Origin: Microbulbifer donghaiensis
GTDB taxonomy: Bacteria; Pseudomonadota; Gammaproteobacteria; Pseudomonadales; Cellvibrionaceae
Assembly (NCBI RefSeq): GCF_900129095.1
Contig: NZ_FQVA01000005.1
Coordinates: 62,001-126,000 of the forward strand
Direction: 5' to 3'
DNA length: 64,000 nt
Below the pieces are notes generated by a model, which was not told the DNA's origin, searched no databases, and was given only the letters and a program-made list of their open reading frames with translations. The stretch's first letter is position 1; the number at the start of each line of letters is the position of its first letter. Below are positions 37,544-50,816 of the stretch, one piece after another. Made by a program: the position numbers and the translations under genes.

Positions 37544-38452
37544 TCAGTCCTTGGTGGCCATGGCCATGGCGACCGTCCCCGGCCCCAGATTGATACCGCC
37601 GGACAGGCTCATGACCGAGCGGTAGATCTTCACATTGTGCTCCCGGGCGACCTGTTCCAGTTCGGCAAATCCCGGTACTTTCTCCAGTTCCTCCACTCGG
37701 CCGGCGATGCTGGTCGCAACCATCGGCGCCAGCAGTTCTCCCGCGCGGATCTTGTCGATCGCCAGCTTGAACAGGGCCTCGGTACAGTTTTCGTAGCCGC
37801 GCACCGTATCGGTCACCGTGCTGCCGTCAGGGTGCATCGACAGGATCGGATGCAGGTCCAGGTGGCGGGCGGCAGTCGCCTTGAGCCAGCTGATGCTGTT
37901 TTCGTTTTTTGCGCGCGCGCGTTCACGCACGTAATAAACGTCCTTGATGGCGGCGTAGCCGTGAATCTTGCGGCGAAACTGTTCCGCTCTGTCCCTGACC
38001 TGGGTACCGCTGAGCCCCTTGCGAATCAGGCTGAGCGTATAGAGCGCGAGTAGCCCCTGGCCACTGAACAGCGTCTGTGAGTCCACGACATGAATCGAGA
38101 TGTCGTCGGCGATCGCGTCATTTTGGGTTAGCCTGCGCGCAGCGGTGCGCGCGTTGCTGAATGTCGGGCTGTTGGTGCCATTGATGGTCTGCACCACGAT
38201 ATCCTTGCAGCCCTTGTCGATCAGCCCCTGCAGTATCGATTCGATATCATCGCTGGAGGCCGGCCCCGTCACTATCTTTCGCGAGCGATCGACCAGGGAC
38301 ATGGAGTAAAAGTGCGACATCTTGGCGGGGTTGCGCTGATCGCCGAAGCTATCCTCACCAACGCTGACGGTGTGGGGGAGTACGGGAACGGAAAATTTGC
38401 GCAGGAACTCATCCGGCAGGTCGCAACCGGAATCTACAACTAACTGGACCAT
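37544..38452 (-). CDS. DegV family protein (fatty-acid binding)
   Basis: A 302-residue DegV-fold protein. The N-terminal VVDSGCDLPDEF and the nearby GPASSDD and TINGTNSPTFSNAR segments correspond to the lipid-binding pocket of DegV/FakB proteins. In Firmicutes, FakB presents fatty acids to a kinase (FakA). Here no kinase gene is adjacent, so the role is unknown. The gene is on the opposite strand to the surrounding core genes, sitting between accA and tilS. Confidence 0.88.
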   Translation of the reverse strand: MVQLVVDSGCDLPDEFLRKFSVPVLPHTVSVGEDSFGDQRNPAKMSHFYSMSLVDRSRKIVTGPASSDDIESILQGLIDKGCKDIVVQTINGTNSPTFSNARTAARRLTQNDAIADDISIHVVDSQTLFSGQGLLALYTLSLIRKGLSGTQVRDRAEQFRRKIHGYAAIKDVYYVRERARAKNENSISWLKATAARHLDLHPILSMHPDGSTVTDTVRGYENCTEALFKLAIDKIRAGELLAPMVATSIAGRVEELEKVPGFAELEQVAREHNVKIYRSVMSLSGGINLGPGTVAMAMATKD

Positions 38453-38660
38453 TTTGGGCTCTTTTTATACAACTTTGAAACAGTTCAAATTCAGGGGATG
38501 AATTTATCATTTGGGACCATCGTGCGACAGGTCAAAATGGCACATTTGTTTTGGTTGTCGGCAAGGTTGCGGTAATTGTCGCCGGCGGGGCAATGCAGTA
38601 GCGCCGGCGCGCGGCTGGGTGTGGCGAACGGGGAAGCGAGATCATTGATCGGGAACAATT

Positions 38661-39956
38661 GTGAGTGACTGGACGGCAAGGGTAAGGAGTCAGCTATCGC
38701 GTCACCCTTGCGATGGTGTCCGCTGGGTGGGCTTCAGTGGCGGGCTCGATTCCACCGTTTTGTTGCACCTGCTGCGCCAGCAGGGAGTGGACCTGCGGGC
38801 AATCCATATCAATCACGGCCTGTCAGCCAGTGCCGACGCCTGGCAAGCGCACTGTGCGGCGGTAGCTGGAACCCTGGCGGTGCCGTTTGAGGCGCGGCGG
38901 GTTCAGGTCAATGTCGATGGTCGCGGGCTCGAGCAGGCCGCGCGCGCCGCCCGTTACGGGGTTTTTGCGGACCTACTGCAGCCCGGTGACCAACTGTTGC
39001 TGGCCCAGCACGGTGATGATCAGGTGGAGACATTTTTCCTGCGGCTGTTGCGGGGTGCCGGTGCGCTCGGGCTGGCCGCAATGGCGGACAGCCGCCCGCT
39101 GGGCGGTGCGGCTATCCTGCGCCCGCTGCTCGGTGTCGGGCGCGCGCAGCTGGAGGAGTATGCGCGCGAGCATCGCTTGCAGTGGATCGAGGATGAGAGC
39201 AATACCGACCAATCCCTGGATCGCAATTTCCTTCGCGCGACTGTACTGCCGTTGCTCAGCGATCGCTGGCCGCTGCGAGAGCGGGTAGTGCGTGCAGTGC
39301 AAAATTTGCGGGAGGCGGCAGAGCTTCTCGAGGATCTGGGGGGGCTGGATCTGCGGCGGTGCGGCCGGCGCCGCGAACGGTTCGGCGAGAGTATCTGCCT
39401 TGAATCCCTGAGGGCGTTGCCGAAGCGTCGCCAGAAAAACCTGTTGCGCAGCTGGTTGGCCGACTGCGGGGCGGATATGCCGGAGGCGCCAAGGTTGCAG
39501 CAGGCTTTGACTCAGGCGTTACAGTCAGCCGAAGACGCTCAGATGGAGGTCGTTCTTGGCGGGTTGGTTGTGCGCCGTTTTCGCGATCGCTTGTTCCTGA
39601 CACCAGTCTTGCGAGTCAACCCGTTGGCCAATGAGTGGCACTGGGATGGGCGGAGCCCCTTGGTGCTGGGGGGCGGCTGGCAGCTGGCGGTGGCTTCGGG
39701 GTGGCCGCCGGGGGATTACCAGGTTCGCTTCCGCCGCGGTGGAGAGCGCGCCAGGCCGGTTTACCGCCGGCACTCGCAGTCGCTCAAGAAACTGTTGCAG
39801 GAGGTCGGGCTGGAGCCCTGGCTGCGCGACCTGGTGCCGCTGGTCTACAGTGGTGGGGAACTGCTCGCGGTGGGCGACCTGTTCCTTTGTGCGGGTGCTC
39901 TTGAAGGTGCTCTTGAAGGTTCGCTCAAATGGCGCTATGGCGGGGTCTGCGGGTAA
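38661..39956 (+). CDS. tilS: tRNA(Ile)-lysidine synthase
   Basis: A 431-residue enzyme that converts the wobble cytidine of the minor tRNA-Ile to lysidine. The PP-loop ATP motif SGGLDST is at about residues 26-32, followed by INHGLS and the HGDDQVETFFLRLLRG segment. The C-terminal TilS domain (DYQVRFRRGGERARPVYRRHSQSLKKLLQEVGLEPWLRD) is clear. The start is a GTG at 38661. The protein is essential in most bacteria. Confidence 0.95.
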   Translation: MSDWTARVRSQLSRHPCDGVRWVGFSGGLDSTVLLHLLRQQGVDLRAIHINHGLSASADAWQAHCAAVAGTLAVPFEARRVQVNVDGRGLEQAARAARYGVFADLLQPGDQLLLAQHGDDQVETFFLRLLRGAGALGLAAMADSRPLGGAAILRPLLGVGRAQLEEYAREHRLQWIEDESNTDQSLDRNFLRATVLPLLSDRWPLRERVVRAVQNLREAAELLEDLGGLDLRRCGRRRERFGESICLESLRALPKRRQKNLLRSWLADCGADMPEAPRLQQALTQALQSAEDAQMEVVLGGLVVRRFRDRLFLTPVLRVNPLANEWHWDGRSPLVLGGGWQLAVASGWPPGDYQVRFRRGGERARPVYRRHSQSLKKLLQEVGLEPWLRDLVPLVYSGGELLAVGDLFLCAGALEGALEGSLKWRYGGVCG

Positions 39957-40079
39957 TTGGCGATTGAGCGGAAGGCGCCTTTCTGGTAGTCTGGCGTCCC
40001 ATCTCAAAGGCACCGGGACGGGCAGGACATCCCGCTCGGGCCAGCCCCGCAAACCCGATTCCATCGGGCATTCAACTGA

Positions 40080-41726
<1,647 letters not shown>

Positions 41727-41732
41727 GATTAA

Positions 41733-42635
<903 letters not shown>

Positions 42636-42683
42636 CATTTGTCGGATTCCGAAAATCGAACAATGTGATGGGCGGGATGCTAA

Positions 42684-42808
42684 GGCGCTGATGCCGGTGG
42701 CGGTTTTCGGGACTGTCTGCGAGAGGGACCTCGCAGACAAGCCTCCAGGGATGGATTTAGGGGGGGCGCCTAGCCCGTGTCCCGAAAACCGCCACCGGTA
42801 GCAGCGCC
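42684..42808. repeat. Long inverted repeat upstream of eno
   Basis: Two 30-nt arms, 42684-42713 and 42779-42808, are reverse complements except for two positions. The left arm ends TTTTCGGGAC. Inside, a 9-bp hairpin (TGTCTGCGA at 42714-42722, TCGCAGACA at 42731-42739) is followed by CAGGGATGGATTTA. The plan matches the element at 32725-32830: the same inner arm end (CGGGAC/GTCCCG), an inner hairpin next to the left arm, then CAGGGAYG-ATTYA. It ends 88 bp before the eno start. Confidence 0.85.
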
Positions 42809-42827
42809 GCTACGATTTGGGATTTGA

Positions 42828-44183
<1,356 letters not shown>

Positions 44184-44189
44184 ATGATG

Positions 44190-44274
44190 AATGCGGAATG
44201 CGGAATGCGGAATATTCGCGGTTCCTCGGGGGTGGGGTGTGGAATTCCGCATTCCGCGTTCCGCATTCCGCATT
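44190..44274. repeat. Inverted array of GCGGAAT heptamers after eno
   Basis: The left arm (44190-44213) is three tandem copies of the heptamer GCGGAAT with flanking bases. The right arm (44251-44274) is its reverse complement with one G for A change (still a G-U pair in RNA). The 37-nt spacer is GC-rich and holds GGAATTCC. As RNA it would fold into a 24-bp hairpin just after the eno stop, with no T tract. Confidence 0.75.
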
Positions 44275-44297
44275 TCTGAGGGTAGGGGCGAAGCCCG

Positions 44298-44585
44298 ATG
44301 CGCTGGCTACTAGCAATCCTCACCGTGATGCTGCTCGCCACCCAGTACCGACTCTGGGTCGGTGAGGGCAGTCTTGCAGAAGCCACACGCCTGAAACGCC
44401 AGCTCGCTCAGCAGCAGGAAAAGAATGCCGCGCTTGCGCGGGAGAATCGCCAGCTGTTGCGGGAGGTGCGCAGCCTGAAGGAAGGTACCGAAGGTGTCGA
44501 GGCGAAGGCGCGCTACGATCTCGGCCTGATCAAGGAAGGCGAAACCCTGTTTATCTTTCTCGACCCGGAAGAGGGCAAAGAGTGA
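44298..44585 (+). CDS. ftsB: Cell division protein FtsB
   Basis: A 95-residue bitopic protein: one N-terminal membrane helix (RWLLAILTVMLLATQYRLWVG) followed by a leucine-zipper coiled coil (LKRQLAQQQEKNAALARENRQLLREV) and the conserved EAKARYDLGLIKEGE. FtsB joins FtsL and FtsQ in the divisome. It lies between eno and ispD as in E. coli, and its stop overlaps the ispD start (GTGA). Confidence 0.95.
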   Translation: MRWLLAILTVMLLATQYRLWVGEGSLAEATRLKRQLAQQQEKNAALARENRQLLREVRSLKEGTEGVEAKARYDLGLIKEGETLFIFLDPEEGKE

Positions 44586-45316
44586 TTAGTGGCTCTCTCG
44601 TTAGTGGCTATTGGGTGGTGGTGCCCGCCGCCGGAGTCGGTAAGCGTATGGGGGCAGACAGGCCCAAGCAGTACCTGCCGCTATTGGGGCGCCCGCTGTT
44701 GTCGCTGACCCTGAGCAATATTCTTACCTGGCCCGGACTCTCCGGCATTGTCGTGGCGCTATCCGCAGACGACGACCACTTCTCCCATCTGGCTGAAGCG
44801 AAGCATCCGCAGGTGCACCGGGTGACCGGTGGTGCCGAGCGCGCGGACTCGGTGCTGGCCGCGCTCGATTTTCTCGGTACCCGCGAACCGCAGGATACAC
44901 CCGTCCTGGTACATGATGCCGCGCGGCCCTGTGTCGCCCTGGAAGATATCAGCGCCCTTCTTGACGAAGCGGTGTCGCCGGTAGCCCTGTTGGCGCAACC
45001 GGCCAGCGACACCGTTAAACAGAGCGCTATCGAACAGGGGTGCCCGGTAGTGGAAAAAACGCTGGACCGCAATCATATCTGGCTGGCGCAGACACCTCAG
45101 CGTGCGCCACTCGGCTTGCTGCACTCGTGCCTGCGCCGTGCGCTCGAGCAGCATGCAGCCATCACCGACGAGGCCAGCGCACTGGAACTGTTCGGCCATG
45201 CACCGCAACTGGTGCCGGGGCAGCGGGACAATATCAAGGTTACCCATCCGTCCGATATCGTGCTGGCGGAAACGATATTGCGCCTGCGCTACGCCCCTAC
45301 GGAGGATAAGAGATAG
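44582..45316 (+). CDS. ispD: 2-C-methyl-D-erythritol 4-phosphate cytidylyltransferase
   Basis: A 244-residue enzyme of the non-mevalonate isoprenoid pathway. The nucleotide-binding [20 protein letters not shown] and the VHDAARPCV motif are clear. The start is the GTG at 44582 overlapping ftsB; a later GTG near 44618 is possible but would begin close to the active-site loop. It shares one base with the ispF start. Confidence 0.95.
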   Translation: MISGSLVSGYWVVVPAAGVGKRMGADRPKQYLPLLGRPLLSLTLSNILTWPGLSGIVVALSADDDHFSHLAEAKHPQVHRVTGGAERADSVLAALDFLGTREPQDTPVLVHDAARPCVALEDISALLDEAVSPVALLAQPASDTVKQSAIEQGCPVVEKTLDRNHIWLAQTPQRAPLGLLHSCLRRALEQHAAITDEASALELFGHAPQLVPGQRDNIKVTHPSDIVLAETILRLRYAPTEDKR

Positions 45317-45801
45317 TGAGTTTTCGAGTTGGCCAGGGCTTTGACGTGCACGCGTTTGGCCCGGGTGATCATGTCATCCTGGGTGGGGTGAAAATTCCTC
45401 ACGAGCGCGGATTGAAGGCGCACTCCGACGGCGATGTGCTGCTGCACGCTCTGTCGGATGCAGTTTTGGGGGCGTTGGCTCTGGGAGATATCGGCCATCA
45501 CTTCCCGGATACCGATGACCGTTACGCGGGGGCCGACAGCCGCGTCCTGTTGCGCCATGTAGTGGCGCTGATCACAGAGCGCGGCTATCGCCTGGTGAAT
45601 GCTGACTGCACGCTGATCGCCCAGTCCCCCAAGATGGCGCCGCACATCGACGCCATGCGCTTCAATATAGCCGCCGACTGCGGGGTTGACTGTGACCGCA
45701 TCAGTGTCAAAGCGACCACTAGCGAAAAGCTCGGGTTTACCGGGCGCGGCGAAGGCATTGCCGCGCAGGCGGTGGTTCTGCTCGAGCAAAGCGATGATTG
45801 A
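45316..45801 (+). CDS. ispF: 2-C-methyl-D-erythritol 2,4-cyclodiphosphate synthase
   Basis: A 161-residue zinc enzyme of the same pathway. The metal site GFDVHAF is at the N terminus, followed by [25 protein letters not shown] and the C-terminal [21 protein letters not shown]. The GTG start shares its first base with the last base of the ispD stop. The 3' end overlaps truD by 8 bp. Confidence 0.97.
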   Translation: MSFRVGQGFDVHAFGPGDHVILGGVKIPHERGLKAHSDGDVLLHALSDAVLGALALGDIGHHFPDTDDRYAGADSRVLLRHVVALITERGYRLVNADCTLIAQSPKMAPHIDAMRFNIAADCGVDCDRISVKATTSEKLGFTGRGEGIAAQAVVLLEQSDD

Positions 45802-46774
45802 ACGCAGTAATTTCGACTGGCCGCAAGCGCTGGACTGGCCGCGAGCCCTGGGTGGTGCGGCGATTTACGCGGATTTTCGCAGCACTCCGGAAGATTTCGT
45901 GGTGGACGAACTGGCGGCACCGCCGATTGCCGAAGACGGCGAGCATGTTTACCTGCAGGTGAAAAAACGTGGTGCCAATACGGCCTGGGTTGCGCAGCAG
46001 CTGGCGCGCCTGGCCGGAGTCCGGACGCAGGATGTTGGCTTCTATGGCCTGAAGGACCGCCATGCAGTGACCACCCAGTGGTTCAGTGTCTGGCTTGGGC
46101 AGAAGCCGGAGCCGGACTGGACTCAGGTTAATAACGCCGAAATAACCCTGTTACAGCATCACCGCGGACTGAAGAAACTGCGCCGTGGCGAACACAGCGG
46201 TAATCGTTTCCACATTCGCCTGCGCAATGTGCGGGGTGACCGGGATCAGGCCGAGCGAGTCCTGGCGCGGGTTGTCGGCGGAGTACCCAATTACTTCGGT
46301 GAGCAGCGTTTCGGCCGCGACGGCGGGAATCTCGATCTGGTGCGCCGGCTGGCGGAAGATAATGAACGCTGCCGCAAAAGTGAGAAAGCATTTGCGATGT
46401 CGGCCGCGCGCAGCTGGTTGTTTAACCAAGTGTTGGCGGAGCGGGTACGCGAGGCCAACTGGCAGCAGCAGCTTGCCGGCGAGCCCCAGCCTGAACCGAC
46501 GGGACCGCTTTGGGGGCGGGGCAGGGGGCTGGCGGCCGAGACACTGGCCGAGCTGGAGCTGCGGGTTTTGTCGCCCTGGCAGCGCTGGTGTGACTGGCTG
46601 GAGCACTGTGGCCTGAAGCAGGAGCGCCGGGAGCTGGTGTTGCGCCCGGCGGCCTTTGTCTACAAGTGGGAAGCCGATGACCTGGTGCTGGAGTTTGCCC
46701 TGCCGGTGGGCACCTTTGCGACGGCATTGCTGCGAGAGATCGCAGAGCTGGTCAATGTAACGGACGCCACATAG
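45794..46774 (+). CDS. truD: tRNA pseudouridine(13) synthase
   Basis: About 326 residues from the ATG at 45794; the frame is open upstream through ispF, but that part is a shadow. The catalytic aspartate is in [16 protein letters not shown], preceded by the TruD box [14 protein letters not shown], with the [18 protein letters not shown] segment further on. It modifies U13 of tRNA-Glu. It overlaps ispF by 8 bp and belongs to the same operon. In many relatives surE comes next, but not here. Confidence 0.95.
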   Translation: MIERSNFDWPQALDWPRALGGAAIYADFRSTPEDFVVDELAAPPIAEDGEHVYLQVKKRGANTAWVAQQLARLAGVRTQDVGFYGLKDRHAVTTQWFSVWLGQKPEPDWTQVNNAEITLLQHHRGLKKLRRGEHSGNRFHIRLRNVRGDRDQAERVLARVVGGVPNYFGEQRFGRDGGNLDLVRRLAEDNERCRKSEKAFAMSAARSWLFNQVLAERVREANWQQQLAGEPQPEPTGPLWGRGRGLAAETLAELELRVLSPWQRWCDWLEHCGLKQERRELVLRPAAFVYKWEADDLVLEFALPVGTFATALLREIAELVNVTDAT

Positions 46775-46862
46775 AATCTGTGAACCGGGTATAGCGCGCT
46801 TTGCGCACTGCAGATGTTGGAATAAGAAGAATATGGATCGCTTGAGACGTGAGGGGCTGGGG

Positions 46863-47504
46863 ATGACCTCCCAGCGTACCCGCAACCGCCTGATACAGCG
46901 GCTTCGGGACGAAGGAATCAGCAACGAAGAAGTGCTGGATGTTATGGCATCGACCCCCCGGCACCTCTTTCTTGACGAAGCTCTGGCCATTCGCGCCTAT
47001 GAGGACACCGCGCTGCCGATCGGTTATGGCCAGACCATCTCTCAGCCGTATATCGTCGCTCGCATGACAGAAATCCTGCTGAGTCGCGCCAAGTCACTGC
47101 ATCGGGTACTCGAGGTAGGCACGGGTTCCGGTTACCAGACTGCCATCCTCGCTCGCCTGGTGGATCATCTCTATTCCGTGGAGCGCATCGAGCCGCTACT
47201 GGATCAGGCGCGGCGGCTATTGCGGGAACTGGAACACCGCAATGTCGAATTCAAGCTCAGCAACGGCGGCTTCGGCTGGCCGGAAAAGGGCCCCTTTGAC
47301 GCCATTCTGGCGGCTGCCGCACCCGCCTCCATTCCCGACGAGTTGAAGCAGCAGCTGGCTCCGGACGGTGTGCTGGTGATCCCGGTGGGCTCGGAGCGCC
47401 AGTTCCTCACCATTGTCACCCGTCGCGAAGACAGTGATCAGTTTGACGTTGAAAAATTGGAAGCGGTGCGCTTTGTGCCGCTGCTCAGTGGTGTGGTTCG
47501 ATGA
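46863..47504 (+). CDS. pcm: Protein-L-isoaspartate O-methyltransferase
   Basis: About 213 residues from the ATG at 46863 (MTSQRTRNRLIQRL), preceded by GAGGGG at 6 bp; an ATG at 46833 gives ten extra residues with weaker support. The SAM-binding motif VLEVGTGSGYQTAILA and the substrate-site PIGYGQTISQPYIVARM are diagnostic. It repairs isoaspartyl damage. Its stop overlaps the next gene (ATGA). Confidence 0.95.
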   Translation: MTSQRTRNRLIQRLRDEGISNEEVLDVMASTPRHLFLDEALAIRAYEDTALPIGYGQTISQPYIVARMTEILLSRAKSLHRVLEVGTGSGYQTAILARLVDHLYSVERIEPLLDQARRLLRELEHRNVEFKLSNGGFGWPEKGPFDAILAAAAPASIPDELKQQLAPDGVLVIPVGSERQFLTIVTRREDSDQFDVEKLEAVRFVPLLSGVVR

Positions 47505-48466
47505 GTTGGTCTGGTTTCTTCAAGAGCCGCTATGCGGGTGTGGTCGCACGCGGTATGGCGATGGGCGCGGCCGACGTGGTTCCCGGGGTTTCCGGCGGAA
47601 CCATCGCTTTTATCACGGGTATTTATCAGGAGCTGCTCGATTCGCTCAGCCGGATCGGTCCGCACGCTGTTACCGTGCTGCGGCGCCACGGTCTCGCAGT
47701 CGCTTGGCAGTACATCAATGGCAGCTTTCTGCTCGCGCTGTTTTCCGGGGTTCTGCTCAGTATTTTCAGCCTCGCGCGGCTGATTGGTTTTCTGCTGCAG
47801 ACTTACCCAATCGTGGTCTGGGCATTCTTTTTCGGGTTGGTCCTGGCCTCAGCAGTGCCGATTCTGCGCAGTATTCCGCGCTGGTCGGCCTCTGTTGTTT
47901 TGTTCCTGCTTATTGGCGTGACCACTGCAGTGCTGATCAGTGAGCTGCGGCCGGGACAGATTCCGGCGACGCCTGTGACACTGTTTCTCTCCGGGGCCCT
48001 GGCAATCTGCGCAATGATTCTGCCCGGCATTTCCGGTGCATTTATTCTGCTGTTGATCGGAATTTATCCAAGGGTGCTGGTCGCAGTGCACGAGATGCAA
48101 CTGTTGAATCTGCTCTGCTTTGCGGCTGGTGCCGGCTGTGGATTACTGTTGTTCAGTCGACTGCTTTCCTGGCTGATGCATCATTACCTTGCGCGCACGC
48201 TGGCTTTTCTTGCCGGCATATTGCTGGGCAGCCTGAAGATCATCTGGCCTTGGAAGCTTCCGCTTGCCGGAGTGGAAGGTGGTGTGAATAAACTGGCACC
48301 GTTGATGTCCAACACCTCGCCGGCCACATTCAGTGCCCAGACGGGTGAGAGTGCTTACCTGGGGCTGGCATTGGCCGCCGCAGGCATCGCCATGGCTCTG
48401 GTGTTGGTTGTGGATGGACTCGGAAGAAGGCATAGAGAGGGCAAATCCTGCGCCTCGCCGCAATAA
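47501..48466 (+). CDS. DUF368 membrane protein, probable undecaprenyl-phosphate translocase (PopT-like)
   Basis: A 321-residue membrane protein with about 8-10 hydrophobic segments. The DUF368 signature GAADVVPGVSGGTIAFITGIYQELL occurs near the N terminus and a related MILPGISGAFILLLIGIY later, a pseudo-repeat typical of the family. DUF368 proteins (PopT) were shown to recycle undecaprenyl phosphate across the inner membrane for envelope synthesis. It overlaps pcm by 4 bp, so expression is coupled. Relation to nlpD downstream is positional. Confidence 0.85.
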   Translation: MSWSGFFKSRYAGVVARGMAMGAADVVPGVSGGTIAFITGIYQELLDSLSRIGPHAVTVLRRHGLAVAWQYINGSFLLALFSGVLLSIFSLARLIGFLLQTYPIVVWAFFFGLVLASAVPILRSIPRWSASVVLFLLIGVTTAVLISELRPGQIPATPVTLFLSGALAICAMILPGISGAFILLLIGIYPRVLVAVHEMQLLNLLCFAAGAGCGLLLFSRLLSWLMHHYLARTLAFLAGILLGSLKIIWPWKLPLAGVEGGVNKLAPLMSNTSPATFSAQTGESAYLGLALAAAGIAMALVLVVDGLGRRHREGKSCASPQ

Positions 48467-48579
48467 GATCTGCAAAAGGTCGGAGCGGCAGCTTTTTATG
48501 AAGGAATTTGGCGATTTCTTGGAACTTTTTTTTAGACACTTTTCCCATAAATGCGGCCGTCTGATGTAAAAAGAGAATA

Positions 48580-49434
48580 ATGAAATGTCGTCTCGTTCAA
48601 CATAATCGACACGGAATCTGGCGGGACAATTGTCCTGTTTCTGGTCATTTTCCGTTGTCGGTGTTAAAAATTTTGAGCTTGGCATTGGTGCCACTGTTCT
48701 TGTATGCCTGTGCTTCACACCCGGCTCCCACCAGTTCACTCAGCCAGCCGCCGAGTATCAGAATCAAGCTTCACACGGTTAGCCGCGGGGAAACTCTCTA
48801 CTCTATTGCGTGGCGGTATGGTAAGGATTATCGGGAACTGGCGGCGATAAACGGTATTTCCGCACCTTACCAGATCTATCCTGGGCAGCAGCTCCAGCTG
48901 GCCGGGCGCGCGCTCGTTGCGGCGCCTACGACCCCGCCTACAGTCGCCAGGAAGCGGCCACCGGCGCCGAAACCGACTTCCAAACCCCAGAAAAAATCTA
49001 CCGCCAGCAGTTCAAAATCCTTAACGGCGAGCAAGCCGCGCCAGGTGACTTCTCGGGCGTCTGGCTCCTCCATTCGCTGGGGTTGGCCCGCAAAGGGCAA
49101 AGTGATCAGCAGGTTCAGTTCAGGCGACCCGTTGCGGAAGGGAGTTGATATCGCCGGTGAAAAGGGAGAATCTGTACTCGCAGCAGCTGATGGCACCGTG
49201 ATCTACGCGGGGAATGCGCTGAGAGGTTATGGGAAACTACTGATCGTTAAGCACAGTGAGGAGTATCTGAGTGCTTATGCCCACAATCACAAGTTACTTG
49301 TGAAAGAGGGCAGCGAGGTCAAAGCGGGGCAGAGGATAGCGGAACTGGGTTCAAGTGGTACCGACCGCAACAAGCTTCACTTTGAGATTCGTCGAAACGG
49401 TCAGCCTGTTGACCCCCTTGCTTATCTGCCATGA
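48580..49434 (+). CDS. nlpD: Murein hydrolase activator NlpD-like lipoprotein (LysM-M23)
   Basis: Up to 284 residues from the ATG at 48580; a GTG at 48661 would give a shorter, more typical lipoprotein signal. The lipobox is YAC. A LysM domain (IKLHTVSRGETLYSIAWRYGKDYRELAAINGI) binds peptidoglycan. A Lys/Pro/Ser linker leads to an M23 domain where metal ligands are lost: KGVDIAG lacks the first His and NKLHFEIR keeps only one His of the usual HxH. Degeneracy fits the NlpD role of activating amidase AmiC in cell separation. It precedes rpoS, as usual. Confidence 0.92.
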   Translation: MKCRLVQHNRHGIWRDNCPVSGHFPLSVLKILSLALVPLFLYACASHPAPTSSLSQPPSIRIKLHTVSRGETLYSIAWRYGKDYRELAAINGISAPYQIYPGQQLQLAGRALVAAPTTPPTVARKRPPAPKPTSKPQKKSTASSSKSLTASKPRQVTSRASGSSIRWGWPAKGKVISRFSSGDPLRKGVDIAGEKGESVLAAADGTVIYAGNALRGYGKLLIVKHSEEYLSAYAHNHKLLVKEGSEVKAGQRIAELGSSGTDRNKLHFEIRRNGQPVDPLAYLP

Positions 49435-49637
49435 CTCGACTGGTTGCCAGAAAGCTCTGCAAATAAAAATGGATTTTTAATTTGTACCACTTGAGGTAGT
49501 CACTGGATTTGTGACGATCGCAAGGTCAGCCAATCCGGTGACTGTCGCACAGACGGTAGCGCAGCTGGTAGTAGCCATTCCTGGCGCCACTAAGCTGCAG
49601 TGCGGCTGATATTGGCAAAGTACAAGGAGTAGGGGAA

Positions 49638-50684
49638 ATGGAAGCACAACGGCAAGACCAGTCAATGGCTGGCCACGCAGATGATCTTCCTCCTGAGTTG
49701 GCAGCAGATCAAAACGGGCAACAAATAAACGAGAAAGAGGGCTATACGAACGGCCGTATCCGGAAAACAGCGGCAAAAAAAAACTCCGAACCCACCCCAC
49801 TGAAGGCTCGAGTACGCAGTTTGGACACCGATCGTCATCTGCAGAAAAACCTCGATGCCACCCAGTTATATCTCAATGAAATTGGCTTTTCCCCCCTGCT
49901 GACCGCAGAAGAAGAAGTTTACTACGCGCGTAAGGCTCTGCGTGGTGATGCGGCGGCGAGAAAGCGGATGATCGAAAGCAACCTGCGATTAGTCGTGAAG
50001 ATTGCACGGCGGTATGTTAGTCGTGGACTGGCTTTGCTGGACTTGATCGAAGAGGGCAACCTGGGCCTGATCCGCGCAGTGGAAAAATTCGACCCCGAGC
50101 GTGGTTTCCGCTTTTCGACCTACGCCACCTGGTGGATTCGCCAGACGATTGAGCGGGCGATCATGAATCAGACCCGCACGATTCGCCTGCCGATTCATGT
50201 AGTGAAGGAACTGAACGTCTATCTGCGTGCATCGCGTGAACTGGCGCAGAAGCTCGACCACGAACCTTCCGCAGAAGAGATCGCTAATCTGCTGGAAAAG
50301 CCGGTAGAAGATGTTGAGCGTATGCTGGGCCTCAACGAGCGGGTTACATCGGTGGATACGCCGATTGGCCCATCCTCGGAAAAGACTCTGGTAGACACCA
50401 TTCCGGATCAACATGAGTCTGATCCGGCGGAGCTGCTGCAGGACAGCGATCTGTTCGATAGTATCAATCGCTGGCTGGGCGAGCTGCCTGACAAGCAGTG
50501 TGAAGTGGTTTCCCGGCGATTTGGGCTACGCGGGTTTGAAGCCAGCACCCTGGAAGAAGTAGGGCGCGAAATTGGCCTGACTCGTGAACGTGTGCGCCAG
50601 ATTCAGGTGGATGCCCTGAAGCGTCTCCGAGAGGTGATGGAGAAACAGGGGCTGGACGGGCTGTCTCTGTTCGGCAACCTGTAA
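49638..50684 (+). CDS. rpoS: RNA polymerase sigma factor RpoS
   Basis: A 348-residue sigma-70 family factor for stationary phase and stress. Region 1.2/2 shows [21 protein letters not shown] and the -10 recognition helix [18 protein letters not shown]; region 3 has [16 protein letters not shown]; region 4 has [20 protein letters not shown]. The ATG has AAGGAG 8 bp upstream. A 203-bp leader after nlpD could hold its own promoter or regulatory structure, as in E. coli, where rpoS transcription begins inside nlpD. A strong terminator follows. Confidence 0.97.
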   Translation: MEAQRQDQSMAGHADDLPPELAADQNGQQINEKEGYTNGRIRKTAAKKNSEPTPLKARVRSLDTDRHLQKNLDATQLYLNEIGFSPLLTAEEEVYYARKALRGDAAARKRMIESNLRLVVKIARRYVSRGLALLDLIEEGNLGLIRAVEKFDPERGFRFSTYATWWIRQTIERAIMNQTRTIRLPIHVVKELNVYLRASRELAQKLDHEPSAEEIANLLEKPVEDVERMLGLNERVTSVDTPIGPSSEKTLVDTIPDQHESDPAELLQDSDLFDSINRWLGELPDKQCEVVSRRFGLRGFEASTLEEVGREIGLTRERVRQIQVDALKRLREVMEKQGLDGLSLFGNL

Positions 50685-50701
50685 GATAAACACTTAAACA
50701 C

Positions 50702-50740
50702 AAAAAGCCCGCAGAGAGGTGTCTCTTAGCGGGCTTTTTT
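50702..50740 (+). terminator. Intrinsic terminator after rpoS
   Basis: Outer stem AAAAAGCCCGC (50702-50712) with GCGGGCTTTTTT (50729-50740) and inner stem AGAGA/TCTCT. It ends in six Ts and also reads on the minus strand for ydbL. Confidence 0.92.
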
Positions 50741-50816
50741 ATACCCTCGATCGCGTCGCGGGTTTCTATTTCAAGCTGGATTGGGTGCAGGGTGAACCTT
50801 TCCGGCTTGTTTGCGC

